Source: Leuconostoc falkenbergense (GTDB taxonomy: Bacteria > Bacillota > Bacilli > Lactobacillales > Lactobacillaceae). Taken from it: 64,000 nt of DNA. The notes below the pieces were generated by a model. The model worked only from the letters and a program-made list of their open reading frames with translations, ran no database searches and was not told where the DNA came from. The first letter of the stretch is position 1, and each line of letters begins with the position of its first letter. Below, piece by piece: positions 34,690-45,317 of the stretch. The stretch spans positions 1 through 64,000 of the forward strand of contig NZ_BMBS01000001.1 of NCBI RefSeq assembly GCF_014634805.1, given 5' to 3'. The position numbers were made by a program, and so were the translations under genes.

Positions 34690-36935
34690 TCGACACGTGT
34701 AATTGGTGCGAAAGCGGCCAAAAGTTGCTTAACCCCTTCAGAAGGAAAAGCGACTTTCAATTCTTGATCTTGGGCGTCTCCGGAAACGGCGACCACTGTC
34801 CCAATGCCCCATTTTTTGTGTGATACTTTATCGCCAGCTCGCCATGGCGTTTTATCCGCCCCAGTCGTACCTGATGTCGTTTTTGTTACAGGACTTGCTT
34901 TATAGGTTGTTGCCGTTGCACGCTGCGTACGATTGTCAAACGGTAAATGGCGGTCTAAAGTAGTAGAACTATTAAATCCACTATTAACCATGTCGAGTAG
35001 TTCAGGAGATATTTCATCAATGAAACGCGACGCTTCATTAGATTGTGTACGACCATAAAGCAAGCGTGAATAAGCGTTTGTTAAGAACAACTTTTTCATT
35101 GCACGTGTAATACCCACATAAGCCAACCTGCGTTCTTCTTCAAGTTGATCGTCATCCATCATTGAACGCGATAGCGGGAAAATACCTTCTTCCATGCCGA
35201 CAAGAAATACCACAGGGAACTCCAAACCTTTGGCAGCGTGTAATGTCATTAGTGTCACTGCGCCATCACCTTCTTCAAAATCATCTAAATCGCTCATCAG
35301 AGCAGTTGAACCAAGAAAATCTGTCATTGGATCAACTGAATCAGGATCATCTGGATTGTATTTAGCATCAAACTCTTTGGTAACTGACAAGAACTCCTCT
35401 AAGTTTTCTAAACGTCCTTGACTTTCCGGATCATTTTTTTCTGCTAACATTTTGCGATAACCGGAGGTCGTCATTGCCATTTCTGCTAATTCAGTAACAT
35501 TCAAGAACTCAGCTTGTTGACGCAGATTGTGCATCATTTCAGCAAAACTAATCAGCTTAGAAGCGGCTTTTGCTGTAATTTCAGGCGCTAGTTCAATATT
35601 TTCAATGGCACCCATATAGGACAAATCCATACGATTGGCAAAAGCACGTAAACGATTAATTGAAGTTGCGCCAATGCCTCGTTTGGGTTCATTCACGATA
35701 CGTTCAAACGCAGCATTATCTGATGGATTGGTGATTAAATTCATATACGACATAATGTCTAAAATTTCTTTACGCTCGTAGAATTTATGCCCACCTACCA
35801 TCGTATATGGCATATTAGCTTTAACCAAAGCTTCTTCAATGCCTCGTGATTGGGCATTGGTACGATACAAAACAGCAAAATCACTGTACGCCATTTGTTC
35901 CGTTTGTCGCATTTTTTGAATATTTGATAAAACAAAATTAGCCTCGTCACGTTCACTTTGTGCACGATAATAAGTTATTTTGTCGCCTTTGCCATTTTCA
36001 GTCCATAAGTTTTTGTCAATGCGCTCATTATTGTTGTTAATAACAGCATTGGCGGCGTCCAAAATATTTTGTGTCGACCGATAATTTTGCTCTAACATGA
36101 CGGTATGCGCATCAGGATAATCTTTCTCAAAATTTAAAATATTATTCATATTAGCGCCACGCCAGCCATAAATGGACTGATCTGCATCACCGACTACTGC
36201 TAAATTACGTGATCTTTTGGCTAACATATTAACAATTGTATATTGCGCATCATTTGTATCTTGGTACTCATCGACGTGTAAATACTCAAATTGATTTTGA
36301 TATTTTGACAATACATCTGGTACTTGGTTGAACAAATCGATTGTCAGCATAATCAAATCATCAAAGTCCACACTTTGCGCACGACGTAATTCAGATTGAT
36401 AGGCAGCATAAACTTCTGCGACAGTTTCTTCGTAAACATTTCCGGCTTGTTTTGCATATGCTTTAGGTGTCAACATATCATTTTTGGCATTGGAAATCGT
36501 CCCTAAAATTGTTCTGGGATCATATTGGTTTGTGTCAAGATTTAAATCATTAATCACTCTTTTGAGCAAAGTACGCTGCGCACTAGTATCAACAATGGTG
36601 AAATTACGTGATAAGCCAATATTTTCACCATCACGTCGCAAAATTCGTACTGCTAAGGCATGAAATGTTGATACCCAAATTTCTTTTGCCACTTCAGCAT
36701 CAACAAGTTGGGCAATTCTTTCACGCATTTCTCGTGCTGCTTTATTAGTAAACGTAATTGCCAAAATGCGCCAAGGATAAATATTTAAATCTTGTATGAG
36801 ATGTGCAATACGATGTGTCAACACACGCGTTTTTCCTGAGCCAGCACCAGCCATAATCAATAATGGTCCCTGTGTCGTTTGTACTGCTTCTGATTGTCGA
36901 TCATTCATTCCTGAAACAAGTGTTTCTAATGGCAT
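34686..36935 (-). CDS. pcrA: ATP-dependent DNA helicase PcrA
   Basis: 749-residue UvrD-family 3'-5' helicase. Walker A is AGAGSGKTRVLTHR (about residues 29-42), Walker B DEYQDTND, motif III GDADQSIYGWRGA, motif V TLHAAKGLEFPVVF, and motif VI ERRLAYVGITRAMKKL. A C-terminal Tudor-like tail (WRAGDKVSHKKWGIGTVVA) ends the protein. Essential in replication-fork repair and plasmid replication; first gene of the ligA operon. Confidence 0.97.
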
Positions 36936-37109
36936 ATTGTTGTCCTTTATCTGTAAATTAGCTCTTTCTATTTTACCACCAATAGGCCGATATCTCTATT
37001 CACTGCATCAGGATTTTTTATTACCCGTTATGATAAAATATCAAATTGTGTTAAACTATGAGTGACCAAATCCCATTTTATGGACAAAACAAAAGAAAGT
37101 GTATCAAAA

Positions 37110-37616
37110 ATGAAACTTAGACCATTAGAGAAAAGAGATTTATCCTATATTTATGAACAGGAAAATTCTCGTCGCGTCATGGCACTTTGGTTTGAGGAAC
37201 CTTATTCTTCATTTGACGAACTACAAATTTTATATGATCGTCATATTTTAGATCAAACTGAACGCCGCTTTGTTATTGAGGATAACGAATCGTTCATTGG
37301 TGTCGTCGAATTAATGGATATCGACACGCTTCATCGTCATACTGAAATTCAAATTATTATACATAGTAAATATCAGGGCCATGGTTATGCACAAAGTGCG
37401 ATGAAAGCCGGCATTGAATATGCCTTCACAGTGCTTAATATGCACAAAGTCTATCTGTATGTCGATGTCAAAAACGCAGCAGCTGTTCATATTTATAAAA
37501 AAATTGGTTTTATCGCTGAGGGAACCTTGCGAGAACATTTCTTTGCCGAAGGTCGCTACCATGATAGTCTCATGATGGGTATTTTTAAATCAGAATTTGA
37601 AAAATCAACAAAATAA
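37110..37616 (+). CDS. speG: spermidine/spermine N-acetyltransferase-like GNAT protein
   Basis: 168-residue GNAT enzyme: MKLRPLEKRDLSYIYEQENS start, SpeG-like ALWFEEPYSSFDELQILYDRHILDQTERRFVIED, the CoA loop QIIIHSKYQGHGYAQSAMKAG, and VYLYVDVKNAAAVHIYKKIGF. ATG 37110 is preferred to 37062 because the family begins here, though its ribosome site (AAAGAAAG) is modest. It would acetylate polyamines with acetyl-CoA. Lone rightward gene between leftward operons. Confidence 0.85.
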   Translation: MKLRPLEKRDLSYIYEQENSRRVMALWFEEPYSSFDELQILYDRHILDQTERRFVIEDNESFIGVVELMDIDTLHRHTEIQIIIHSKYQGHGYAQSAMKAGIEYAFTVLNMHKVYLYVDVKNAAAVHIYKKIGFIAEGTLREHFFAEGRYHDSLMMGIFKSEFEKSTK

Positions 37617-37647
37617 AAACTAACAATTACAAAAATTGTTAGTTTTT
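37615..37647. terminator. bidirectional terminator
   Basis: AAAAACTAACAATT / AATTGTTAGTTTTT, 14-bp perfect arms (37615-37628, 37634-37647), flanked by A and T runs. It serves speG and the convergent glucosaminidase gene. Confidence 0.88.
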
Positions 37648-38278
37648 ATTTTGTGGGCACATCAAATCGATCAAGATGCCACGTTTGAATGATTGTAGTT
37701 AATTTTTTGGCATAGGAAGGATCGGTCGCATAGCCATCTTGCGTCAAAGCTTGTGCAGCAGTGGCATAGTCCTTTGCCGCCAAAACGTGTTGATATTGGT
37801 TTGTATTCCAACTAGTCCCACGATACAAGAGCATCGCGTGAGCTTTCATACTCTCTTGCCAACTACTGTAAGCAGCAAAACGCCCTTGAATCGTGATCCA
37901 CTGCCCATTTTCATATTCTTTAGTTGGCAATATCACACTTTTTTGTCCTGCGTCTGCCTTGATGCCGTATAAATTATGATATTGAGTTGCTAATGTACTT
38001 GTATTCCAATTGGATTCTAAAATGGCTTGCGCAATACTAATTGAGGCAATGACATGATATTTTTCTTGCAATTCACGCGCATACGGTGCTAATTGATTAA
38101 TCCAAGCAGCTTTTTGAGCATGGTCAGCATCCTCTGATTGTGTTTGTTGCCGTTGATAAATAACCGTCTCTGAAACCATAGAGGCAACGACCACCAAAGC
38201 AAAAAGGCCACCGATTAACCATAATAATCGTTGTTGGCGCAGTTTTTTTTTGGATTTACGACGCTTTTTCTTTGCCAT
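37646..38278 (-). CDS. membrane-anchored GH73-like glucosaminidase
   Basis: 210-residue peptidoglycan hydrolase. The lysine-rich N-terminus and one membrane span (about residues 17-37) are followed by the glucosaminidase fold: SIAQAILESNWNTSTLATQYHNLYGIK (catalytic Glu in AILESNW), VILPTKEYENGQW, and FAAYSSWQESMKAHAMLLY. Its start overlaps the cydC stop by one base (TAATG), so it is co-transcribed with the cytochrome bd genes, an unexpected pairing. Confidence 0.88.
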   Translation of the reverse strand: MAKKKRRKSKKKLRQQRLLWLIGGLFALVVVASMVSETVIYQRQQTQSEDADHAQKAAWINQLAPYARELQEKYHVIASISIAQAILESNWNTSTLATQYHNLYGIKADAGQKSVILPTKEYENGQWITIQGRFAAYSSWQESMKAHAMLLYRGTSWNTNQYQHVLAAKDYATAAQALTQDGYATDPSYAKKLTTIIQTWHLDRFDVPTK

Positions 38279-39999
38279 TAATATTGATCCATTAGTAGTA
38301 GTTGCTTAAATCTTTCTGATTCATCACGAAGAAGTGATGGTTTACCTGACAAAACAAATTTGCCTGCTTCTAAAAAGTATACTTTATCAACATTTTCAAT
38401 ACCTGTCAAATGATGCGTTACCCAAATAATCGTACGATCTTGCAAAACTGAAAAGATTTGTGTCAAGACATCATGTTCAGTTTTTGGATCAAGAGATACT
38501 GTTGGCTCATCCAAAACAACAATAGGTGCTGCCTGCAATAAAATACGCGCCAAGGCAAATCGTTGCTGTTCACCACCTGAAAATCGAGCGCCAGCTTCAC
38601 GCATTTGTGTGTGATATCCCTCTGGCAAAGCGTCAATTAGCGGTTGTAAACCAGCTTGTTTGATGGCCTCTGCTACTGCATCATCAGAAGCATGAATATT
38701 ACCCATGCGCACATTATTCAATATTGTTGAATCAAATAAATAAGCTTGTTGATCCAAAACAGCTACCAATTCTGACATTTTTGGCTGTAATTGGCTAACT
38801 GGCTGACCACCAATAGTAACTTCGCCTTGATTTGGATTGATATCGCCTGCCAGCAGTTTTAATATAGTTGTTTTACCAGCACCCGAACGGCCCAATAATG
38901 CAATTTTTTCGCCTGATGTTATTGTCAAATCTAAATGATCAATTATTGTTTTATCAGCATAAGCAAACGTTACTTTATCAAATTTCACTACCGTATTTTT
39001 AGGAATTAGTGCACTTTCAATCTTTTTAACTGCGGGCAACTGATTCAAGCGTGTCATACTATCTTCATAAACCGATGCTTCACTAACGCCTTGATTAACA
39101 CCAACAAAACTATCAACCAATGGGAATATTGCTAATGTGAAAGCTGCGATATAGTTGACCAAATCACGGTCATTAGCAAATTGATTGCCCGCCCAAATCA
39201 ATGTTGTAATCGTCAATAATAATACCAACATTTGAATTAAGAAATCACGCCACCACCCAAATTTCATACTTTTATTTTTAACACTAGCCAATTCTGACAT
39301 CACTTTGCCCTGCCGTGAGACCAAATCAGCTTGTCTACCCGAGAGCACCCAGTCCTGTAATCCCAAGATAGCATCCGTCGCTTCAGTATAAAGTTGATTC
39401 TGTAAAGCTTTTTGACGGCGAACACCATTGTAATTCCATTTTAAGCTTAGCAAAGGAATCACGATTAAAATAACAGCCAGTATAAAAAACCACCACAACA
39501 TAAATTGCCAATTAACAACGCCAAATCCAATGCTGACAAAAATATACAACATGATGCCAGCACCGAGTGGAAATAGTGTTCTGAGATAAAGATTTTGCAA
39601 TCGATCTAAATCATCAGCTAACAAACTAAGTATATCACCCGTCTGCATACGACCACGAATGCTACCTGCTGTGCTCGCAACACTCTCATAAAGTCGTCGC
39701 CTTGTTTTTGATACAATACGTAATACCCAATTGTGTGACACCAAACGTTGCGCATAGCGAAAGACTGGCCTTGCAATACCAAAAGCACGCGTTAATACGA
39801 TAGGCACATAAATAATTAAAATATTTTCAGGATGTTGTGCCGACCTTGAAATTAAGAATCCAGAGACAAACATCAAAGCGCCTGCTGCAAAAGTAGTCAT
39901 GAAGTTTAAAAATATTGACCAAAACAAACCAGATTTTTGTTGCCGCAAAAATGGCATAATCCAATGATCATTTTGAAGTAACTTTTGAATTTTTTTCAT
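38278..39999 (-). CDS. cydC: cysteine/glutathione-type ABC exporter subunit CydC
   Basis: 573-residue ABC half-transporter required for cytochrome bd assembly. The membrane domain is at residues 1-310, with the CydC-like segment RAFGIARPVFRYAQRLVSHNWVLR. The ATPase domain follows: Walker A LLGRSGAGKTTIL (about 367-379), signature RFSGGEQQRFALARILL, Walker B VVLDEPTVSLD, and switch His ITH. It pairs with the upstream CydD, overlapping by ATGA. Confidence 0.93.
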   Translation of the reverse strand: MKKIQKLLQNDHWIMPFLRQQKSGLFWSIFLNFMTTFAAGALMFVSGFLISRSAQHPENILIIYVPIVLTRAFGIARPVFRYAQRLVSHNWVLRIVSKTRRRLYESVASTAGSIRGRMQTGDILSLLADDLDRLQNLYLRTLFPLGAGIMLYIFVSIGFGVVNWQFMLWWFFILAVILIVIPLLSLKWNYNGVRRQKALQNQLYTEATDAILGLQDWVLSGRQADLVSRQGKVMSELASVKNKSMKFGWWRDFLIQMLVLLLTITTLIWAGNQFANDRDLVNYIAAFTLAIFPLVDSFVGVNQGVSEASVYEDSMTRLNQLPAVKKIESALIPKNTVVKFDKVTFAYADKTIIDHLDLTITSGEKIALLGRSGAGKTTILKLLAGDINPNQGEVTIGGQPVSQLQPKMSELVAVLDQQAYLFDSTILNNVRMGNIHASDDAVAEAIKQAGLQPLIDALPEGYHTQMREAGARFSGGEQQRFALARILLQAAPIVVLDEPTVSLDPKTEHDVLTQIFSVLQDRTIIWVTHHLTGIENVDKVYFLEAGKFVLSGKPSLLRDESERFKQLLLMDQY

Positions 40000-41723
40000 A
40001 CCAATTTACCTCGATACAATTCATGACGTAGGTGATTAAGCGCACTATTTTCATCGGCTAACAATATTTTAGGCTCACCAGTTTCAACAATTTGACCATT
40101 TGCTATCACTAAAACATAATCCATTTGATCTAACCAATGTAGACGATGTGTCGCAAAGAAAACTAAGTGATTTGCTAAAATTGGCGCCATGGTTTGTTTT
40201 AATTCAACTTCAGTTTCAATATCCAAATGAGCAGTTGGTTCGTCAAAAAGCAACACTTTTCGTTGAGGATCAAGTAACATTCGCGCTAACGCTACGCGCT
40301 GCGCTTGCCCACCAGATAGCTGACGACCACTCTCACCTATCATTGTATCGAGTCCATCCGGCATTTCACGAACCAAAGAAGACAGTCCTGCCCGTTCAAT
40401 AGCTGATTCAACCGTCACATCATCCGTATTTGGTGTATAAAATTTAATATTATCACGTAAAGAAGCATGAAAAATATAGGGAGATTGCGGCATGTAGAAA
40501 AACTGTTTTTGCCAATTTTGCTGGGTCAGGTGTGACAATGTTTGACCATTCACAATAATTGAGCCTTCATTTGGCTGCAAAAAACCGCCCAAAAGCTTCA
40601 ATAGCGTTGATTTTCCTGAACCACTCTCCCCGACAATCGCAATTTTTTGATATCCTTTTGCACTGACGTTAATGTTTGTTAGTGTTGGTACCGTATCGTA
40701 TGAAAAAGCAACATCAGCCAAATTTAATTCAGAATTCGTTTGCCACGTTGCCAGTGTCAACAAATCTTGTTCTGGAACACTTGGCATATCAATAACCGTT
40801 AATACGTCAGTCAGAGCATTTTTGCCGTTTAAAGTTGCATGATAATCATCTGCAAAGTTACGTAGTGGCAAAAAATATTCTGGTGCCAAAATTAAAATAG
40901 ATAGTGCCGGCAAGAGTGTCATCTTACCATTCATAAGATCAAAACCCAAAAACACGGCCACAATTGCAATAGAAAGTGTGGTAAAAAAGTCTAATGCAAA
41001 TGTAGAAGTGATTGCTATGCGGAGTGTCCGCATTGTCGTCTTACGATAATCCTCTGAAATGTTATAAATTTCTGACCCATAAGATTGTGATAAACCAAGC
41101 TGCTTCAATGTTGGCAAACCACGTAAAGCATCCACAAAACGATTATTTAAATTTTTAAAATTAGCAAACTCAGCATCCGCTTTACTCTGTGCAGCTAAAC
41201 CAAGAATAATGAAAAATAAAATTACCACCGGAAAAATTAATAATAAAAATAACCCTTGTTCCCATTTTAAGAAAAAGATGTAAAGTAAAATCAACCATGG
41301 AATAATACTCAAATCAAAAACTTTAATCAGCAACAATTGAAAATAATTTTTGACATTGTCTAAGCCAACGCCAAGTGTTGTAACCGCATTTCCAGTACCT
41401 GATTTTGTAATGACACTTGGCCCAATTTCCGCGTACTTTGCCAGTAATTGTACACGATAAGACTCGACCGCCTGATCTGAAAAGTGGGCCATCAATGAAT
41501 TTTTAAAAACGACCAGCAATTGCCGAACTAAAAAAGCAATCGCAAAAGCAAGCACTTGATTCACCACACTTGTGATACCATTACCTTGCCATAAAGCAAC
41601 AAGAACTTTGGCAAGAAAAATACCCTGAAACAATATTGCAAATGCTTGTAATCCTGTAAATACAACCAGAGTTGCCAATATTTTTATAATGCCCGGCACG
41701 GCAAACAATCTTTTATCTATCAT
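39996..41723 (-). CDS. cydD: cysteine/glutathione-type ABC exporter subunit CydD
   Basis: 575-residue ABC half-transporter, third gene of cydABCD. The N-terminal membrane domain (residues 10-310) is CydD-like. Walker A is IVGESGSGKSTLL (about 362-374), signature QLSGGQAQRVALARMLL, Walker B VLLFDEPTAHLD. Together with CydC it exports reduced thiols needed for bd oxidase assembly. A weak hairpin (AAAAACG / GCGTTTTT, around 41777-41812) separates it from cydB and may tune downstream expression. Confidence 0.93.
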   Translation of the reverse strand: MIDKRLFAVPGIIKILATLVVFTGLQAFAILFQGIFLAKVLVALWQGNGITSVVNQVLAFAIAFLVRQLLVVFKNSLMAHFSDQAVESYRVQLLAKYAEIGPSVITKSGTGNAVTTLGVGLDNVKNYFQLLLIKVFDLSIIPWLILLYIFFLKWEQGLFLLLIFPVVILFFIILGLAAQSKADAEFANFKNLNNRFVDALRGLPTLKQLGLSQSYGSEIYNISEDYRKTTMRTLRIAITSTFALDFFTTLSIAIVAVFLGFDLMNGKMTLLPALSILILAPEYFLPLRNFADDYHATLNGKNALTDVLTVIDMPSVPEQDLLTLATWQTNSELNLADVAFSYDTVPTLTNINVSAKGYQKIAIVGESGSGKSTLLKLLGGFLQPNEGSIIVNGQTLSHLTQQNWQKQFFYMPQSPYIFHASLRDNIKFYTPNTDDVTVESAIERAGLSSLVREMPDGLDTMIGESGRQLSGGQAQRVALARMLLDPQRKVLLFDEPTAHLDIETEVELKQTMAPILANHLVFFATHRLHWLDQMDYVLVIANGQIVETGEPKILLADENSALNHLRHELYRGKLV

Positions 41724-41816
41724 CTACTATCTATTGTTTGCTGAAAATTCAATTATTCAGCATACTCTCCTTAAACTAAAAAACGCTCACATCAATTGTA
41801 AACGTTTTTTGTTTTA

Positions 41817-42830
41817 TTATTCAACCACTTTGTCCGCGACAATGCGCTTACGGAATACCCAGAAACTCCAAATTTGGTAAGCAAGGGTAATTGGTAAGGC
41901 AGTTAAGACGACAATAGTCATCACTTTTAAAGTGTAAGGTGACGAAGATGCATTAATGATTTTTAGGCTGTGTAATGGATCAGCTGCAACCATCACACGA
42001 GGAAACATACCTACAAATAGCAAAACGACAACTTCCACTAATGTCAAACCAGATAACACAAATGGCACACCCTCTTTTGTCTTAGCAATAGCCAAGTACC
42101 AACCAAGCAAGGTTGTTACAACAATTGCTACCAGAATTAGCAAAGTCCACAATGTTTTTGTTTGCAAAAAGTCAGTGTAGAAAAACAGCAAAACAGCAAA
42201 CAATGCTTCACCTGCCAAAAGTAGTGGATACAAAACTTTTAGCTGTGTTAAAGCACGAACACGCAAATCACCATCAATCCGCAAACGCGTGTAGTTAAGG
42301 CCGTGAACATAGCTCATTAGTGCAACTGCGACACCGCCCACTAGTGTAAATGGCGTAACATAATCGAAGAATCCTGCCGAAATGTTACCTTTGGCATCCA
42401 TTGGCATACCGGAAACCATCGCTGTAAAAATCATACCTAAGAAGAATGGTGCAATGAACGAAGACAGCGCAATCAATCTTTCCCAAAGTTGCGTACCTTG
42501 AATAGTTGGCATGTGCTCACGAAATTCAAATGACACACCACGGTAAATCAATGCCATCAAGACAATAAACAAAAGTAAATAAAAACCAGAAAATAGTGAT
42601 GCATACCAATAAGGAAAGGCAGCAAAAGTGGCACCACCAGCAGTCAAAAGCCAGACTTCGTTGGCATCCCAATTCGGTCCAATCGCTTCATATAGCGCCT
42701 GCCGATCTTTTTGATTTCGTGCGTTAAAGGCAAACTGCATACCAACGCCAAAGTCATAACCCTCTAAGAATAAGAATCCTGACCACAAAACAGCTATTAA
42801 TATGAACCATAAAATTTGTAGAAAACTCAT
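41817..42830 (-). CDS. cydB: cytochrome bd ubiquinol oxidase subunit II
   Basis: 337-residue integral membrane protein with the CydB N-terminus FLQILWFILIAVLWSGFLFLEGYDFGVGM and GPNWDANEVWLLTAGGATFAAFP (about residues 51-73). It forms the quinol:oxygen reductase with CydA, allowing respiration when haem and menaquinone are supplied, as known in several lactic acid bacteria. The ATG overlaps the cydA stop by one base. Confidence 0.96.
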   Translation of the reverse strand: MSFLQILWFILIAVLWSGFLFLEGYDFGVGMQFAFNARNQKDRQALYEAIGPNWDANEVWLLTAGGATFAAFPYWYASLFSGFYLLLFIVLMALIYRGVSFEFREHMPTIQGTQLWERLIALSSFIAPFFLGMIFTAMVSGMPMDAKGNISAGFFDYVTPFTLVGGVAVALMSYVHGLNYTRLRIDGDLRVRALTQLKVLYPLLLAGEALFAVLLFFYTDFLQTKTLWTLLILVAIVVTTLLGWYLAIAKTKEGVPFVLSGLTLVEVVVLLFVGMFPRVMVAADPLHSLKIINASSSPYTLKVMTIVVLTALPITLAYQIWSFWVFRKRIVADKVVE

Positions 42831-44305
42831 TATGCTTCTACCTCACTTCCTGATAGATGTTCATAAGGGTCACGTGGTGAAGCTTCTGCTTCTTCCTCTG
42901 CATCCGGACCAGCATGAAGCACGCGTCGAGACAACCAAATCATGACACCACCCAAGGCAGCAAAAGTTAAGAAGTAAACAATGTTAGAAATCAGCAATGA
43001 AGCAGCTGAAACATTTGGCGAAACAGCATCTGCGATTGTCATCAAACCATAAACAACCCAAGGGAAACGACCCAATTCAGTGACCAACCATCCGGCTGTA
43101 TTAACCACGAATGGGAAAAATGTCATAACACCCATTATCCATAAGAACCAGCGCTGAGACAAAATTAAATTAGACTTCTTACGGTTAAACCATAGTGCAA
43201 CAACGGCGACAAGGCCAAGTAATCCAGCGCCCATTGCCATCACACGGAATGAATAAAACAACGTATTTTCTGGTACATAGTAGTTTTTGATACCATCAGT
43301 TGTTTTACCGTATTTCTTTTCAAATTGCTTTTCAAGCTCAGTTGTACCAGTAGTTTTCCCGCCAGTCAAAGAGTGATTACCAAGAATTGACAATGCATAA
43401 GGAATTTCAATTTTGGCAATGACACGATGTGTTGCAGGATTAGTCACTGAAATCAATGACCAAGGTTGTGCTTTATCAGTTCTTTTGGATGCATCAAGAG
43501 TTGTATCAACACCTTCCATGGCAGCGTACTTCATAGGCTGCATTGACTGCAACTCAAAGGCATGTTGATCACCCGTAATCAAGGCGCCACCAACACCAAC
43601 CAAAGCAACAACTAAGGCAACATTAATTGACTTACGGAAGAAATCAATTTGTTTGTCACCTTTTTTTAATTTGAGCAATTTAAACGCTGCCATGCCAGCA
43701 ACGATAAAACCACCTGTTACAAAAGTACCAACTAAAACGTGCGGAAATTCGATCCAAAGCTGTTTGTTTGTCAGCAGAGCACCAAAACTTTTTAATTCAG
43801 CTCGACCCATGTGGTTGTCAATTGCATAACCAACTGGATTTTGCATGAATGAATTGGCTGCTAAAATCCATAAAGCAGAAATACTTGATGCAAAAGCGAC
43901 AACCCAAATAAAAATTAAATGAATGGCTGGCTTAAATCGGTCCCATGTAAACGACCACAAACCAATAAAGGTTGACTCCGCAAAGAAAGCAACCAAAGCC
44001 TCAATCGCCAATGGCGCACCAAAAATGTCACCAACGTATCTTGAATATTCAGACCAGTTCATACCAAACTGGAATTCTTGAATAATACCTGTCACGACAC
44101 CCACAGCAAAACTGAGTAAGAAAATCTTACCCCAAAACTGTGTCATTTTTTTGTACGTCTCATCTTTTTTGATGACATACAACGTTTCCATTAACGCAAC
44201 GACAACAGCTAATCCTATTGACATTGGTACAAAGAAAAAGTGAAAAATCGTGGTCATCGCGAATTGGAATCGCGCTAAATCTAGTATGCCCACTAATGCA
44301 ACCAT
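42830..44305 (-). CDS. cydA: cytochrome bd ubiquinol oxidase subunit I
   Basis: 491-residue haem-binding subunit. The conserved His in FHFFFVPMSIG is near residue 22, the second His in EFPHVLVGTFVTGG near 187, and the Met-containing ELQSMQPMKYAAMEG near 250. The quinol-binding Q-loop follows. GGAGGAATAGTT precedes ATG 44305. It heads cydABCD. The 200-bp region upstream holds AT-rich inverted sequences but no site I can assign confidently to Rex or CcpA. Confidence 0.96.
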   Translation of the reverse strand: MVALVGILDLARFQFAMTTIFHFFFVPMSIGLAVVVALMETLYVIKKDETYKKMTQFWGKIFLLSFAVGVVTGIIQEFQFGMNWSEYSRYVGDIFGAPLAIEALVAFFAESTFIGLWSFTWDRFKPAIHLIFIWVVAFASSISALWILAANSFMQNPVGYAIDNHMGRAELKSFGALLTNKQLWIEFPHVLVGTFVTGGFIVAGMAAFKLLKLKKGDKQIDFFRKSINVALVVALVGVGGALITGDQHAFELQSMQPMKYAAMEGVDTTLDASKRTDKAQPWSLISVTNPATHRVIAKIEIPYALSILGNHSLTGGKTTGTTELEKQFEKKYGKTTDGIKNYYVPENTLFYSFRVMAMGAGLLGLVAVVALWFNRKKSNLILSQRWFLWIMGVMTFFPFVVNTAGWLVTELGRFPWVVYGLMTIADAVSPNVSAASLLISNIVYFLTFAALGGVMIWLSRRVLHAGPDAEEEAEASPRDPYEHLSGSEVEA

Positions 44306-44449
44306 AACTATTCCTCCAACGTATTGGTGTCGATTATTATGACAATCAATACTTTCAAATATTCAACTTGATGTATTACACAAGAAGTTCTCTATGAATA
44401 GTTTATCACTTGATAAGCTTGATTTAAAGGCTTTTATAATTTTTTGCAA

Positions 44450-44500
44450 TAAAAATGTACCTTGTAATTTGGTCAAACAAAATTATAAGGTACATTTTAA
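44450..44500. terminator. long AT-rich hairpin after yrzB
   Basis: AAAATGTACCTT-G-TAATTT pairs with AAATTA-T-AAGGTACATTTT (about 44452-44497), near-perfect with T-tracts on both strands. Likely the terminator of the yrzB transcript, just before the cydA control region. Confidence 0.75.
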
Positions 44501-44506
44501 TTCAAT

Positions 44507-44806
44507 TTAGTTAAAGTTCGTATCATCGTCCAAGAAAGTGTTAAGCACTTCTTCGACCATATCCCACTCTTTGTCGTCTTCAATTTGAATAAGTTCTTCT
44601 TCGGTAGCATCACCATTTTCATCAGGGTTGAAAATGTAGGCTTGTATATCAACTTCCTCATCATCCTCAACACCCTCAGGGACTAACAAAATATAATCTT
44701 TGCTATATTCATCAGAATGGAACGTGAAGAGAATTTCATAAAGCGCTTCATCACCGTTTTCATCAATTAGGGTAATTTTTTGTACTTCTTGGTTATTTTC
44801 ACTCAT
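44507..44806 (-). CDS. yrzB: DUF1292 protein (YrzB-like)
   Basis: 99-residue acidic protein: ITLIDENGDEALYEILFTF, LLVPEG, then an acidic stretch VEDDEEVDIQAYIF and IEDDKEWDMVEEVLNTFLDDD, the DUF1292 pattern. ATG 44806 is chosen because AAAGGA is then 7 bases away; an ATG at 44812 sits too close to it. Downstream of ireB-ruvX as in most Firmicutes. Function unknown. Confidence 0.88.
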   Translation of the reverse strand: MSENNQEVQKITLIDENGDEALYEILFTFHSDEYSKDYILLVPEGVEDDEEVDIQAYIFNPDENGDATEEELIQIEDDKEWDMVEEVLNTFLDDDTNFN

Positions 44807-44839
44807 AGTCATTTCCTTTAACTGTTAATGATTTCATTA

Positions 44840-44884
44840 TAACGTAAACGCGCTGATCCGTATACCAAGAACAGCGCGTTTTGA
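44840..44884 (-). terminator. hairpin between ruvX and yrzB
   Basis: AAACGCGCTG / CAGCGCGTTT arms with a 15-base loop, and only a short T-run on the minus strand. A moderate terminator or processing site. Confidence 0.5.
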
Positions 44885-44885
44885 G

Positions 44886-45317
44886 TTATTTAGTTAATTT
44901 ACCGTTCGCATCCAGATAATTCTGTAAAATAAATTCTGCAGCAATTTTATCAATGACTTGTTTCCGCTTTTTACGTGATACATCAGCTTCTTCAATTAAC
45001 ATGCGTTCAGCTTGAACAGTTGTGAGCCGCTCATCTTGAAAATCCGTGGGCAAATTAAAGTGCTCTTCAACCATTTTGGCGTATTGACGAGCTGCTTCGG
45101 CACGGGGCCCTTCACTGTTATTCATGTTTTTAGGTAGACCCAGAACAACACCCTTAACTTGCTTTTCTTTGATAATCTCACCAAGACGCTCTAGTCCAAA
45201 TTGCTCTTCATCCTCGTTGATACGAATAATTTCGACACCTTGTGCAGTCCAACCCATTGGATCACTGACCGCAACGCCCACTGTTCGACTACCAACATCT
45301 AATCCTAATAGTCGCAT
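44886..45317 (-). CDS. ruvX: RuvX/YqgF-type Holliday junction resolvase-like nuclease
   Basis: 143-residue RNase H-fold protein: [20 protein letters not shown] opening with catalytic Asp7, [17 protein letters not shown] (about 58-74), and [15 protein letters not shown] (about 99-113). Proposed role in pre-16S rRNA 5' processing and/or junction resolution. It overlaps ireB by one base and stays in the conserved ireB-ruvX-yrzB order. Confidence 0.93.
   Translation of the reverse strand: MRLLGLDVGSRTVGVAVSDPMGWTAQGVEIIRINEDEEQFGLERLGEIIKEKQVKGVVLGLPKNMNNSEGPRAEAARQYAKMVEEHFNLPTDFQDERLTTVQAERMLIEEADVSRKKRKQVIDKIAAEFILQNYLDANGKLTK

Noticed and set aside
44306-44450. Rex or cre site upstream of cydA
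   Set aside because: Several AT-rich inverted sequences exist, but none matches TTGTGA-N6-TCACAA or a cre well enough to report.
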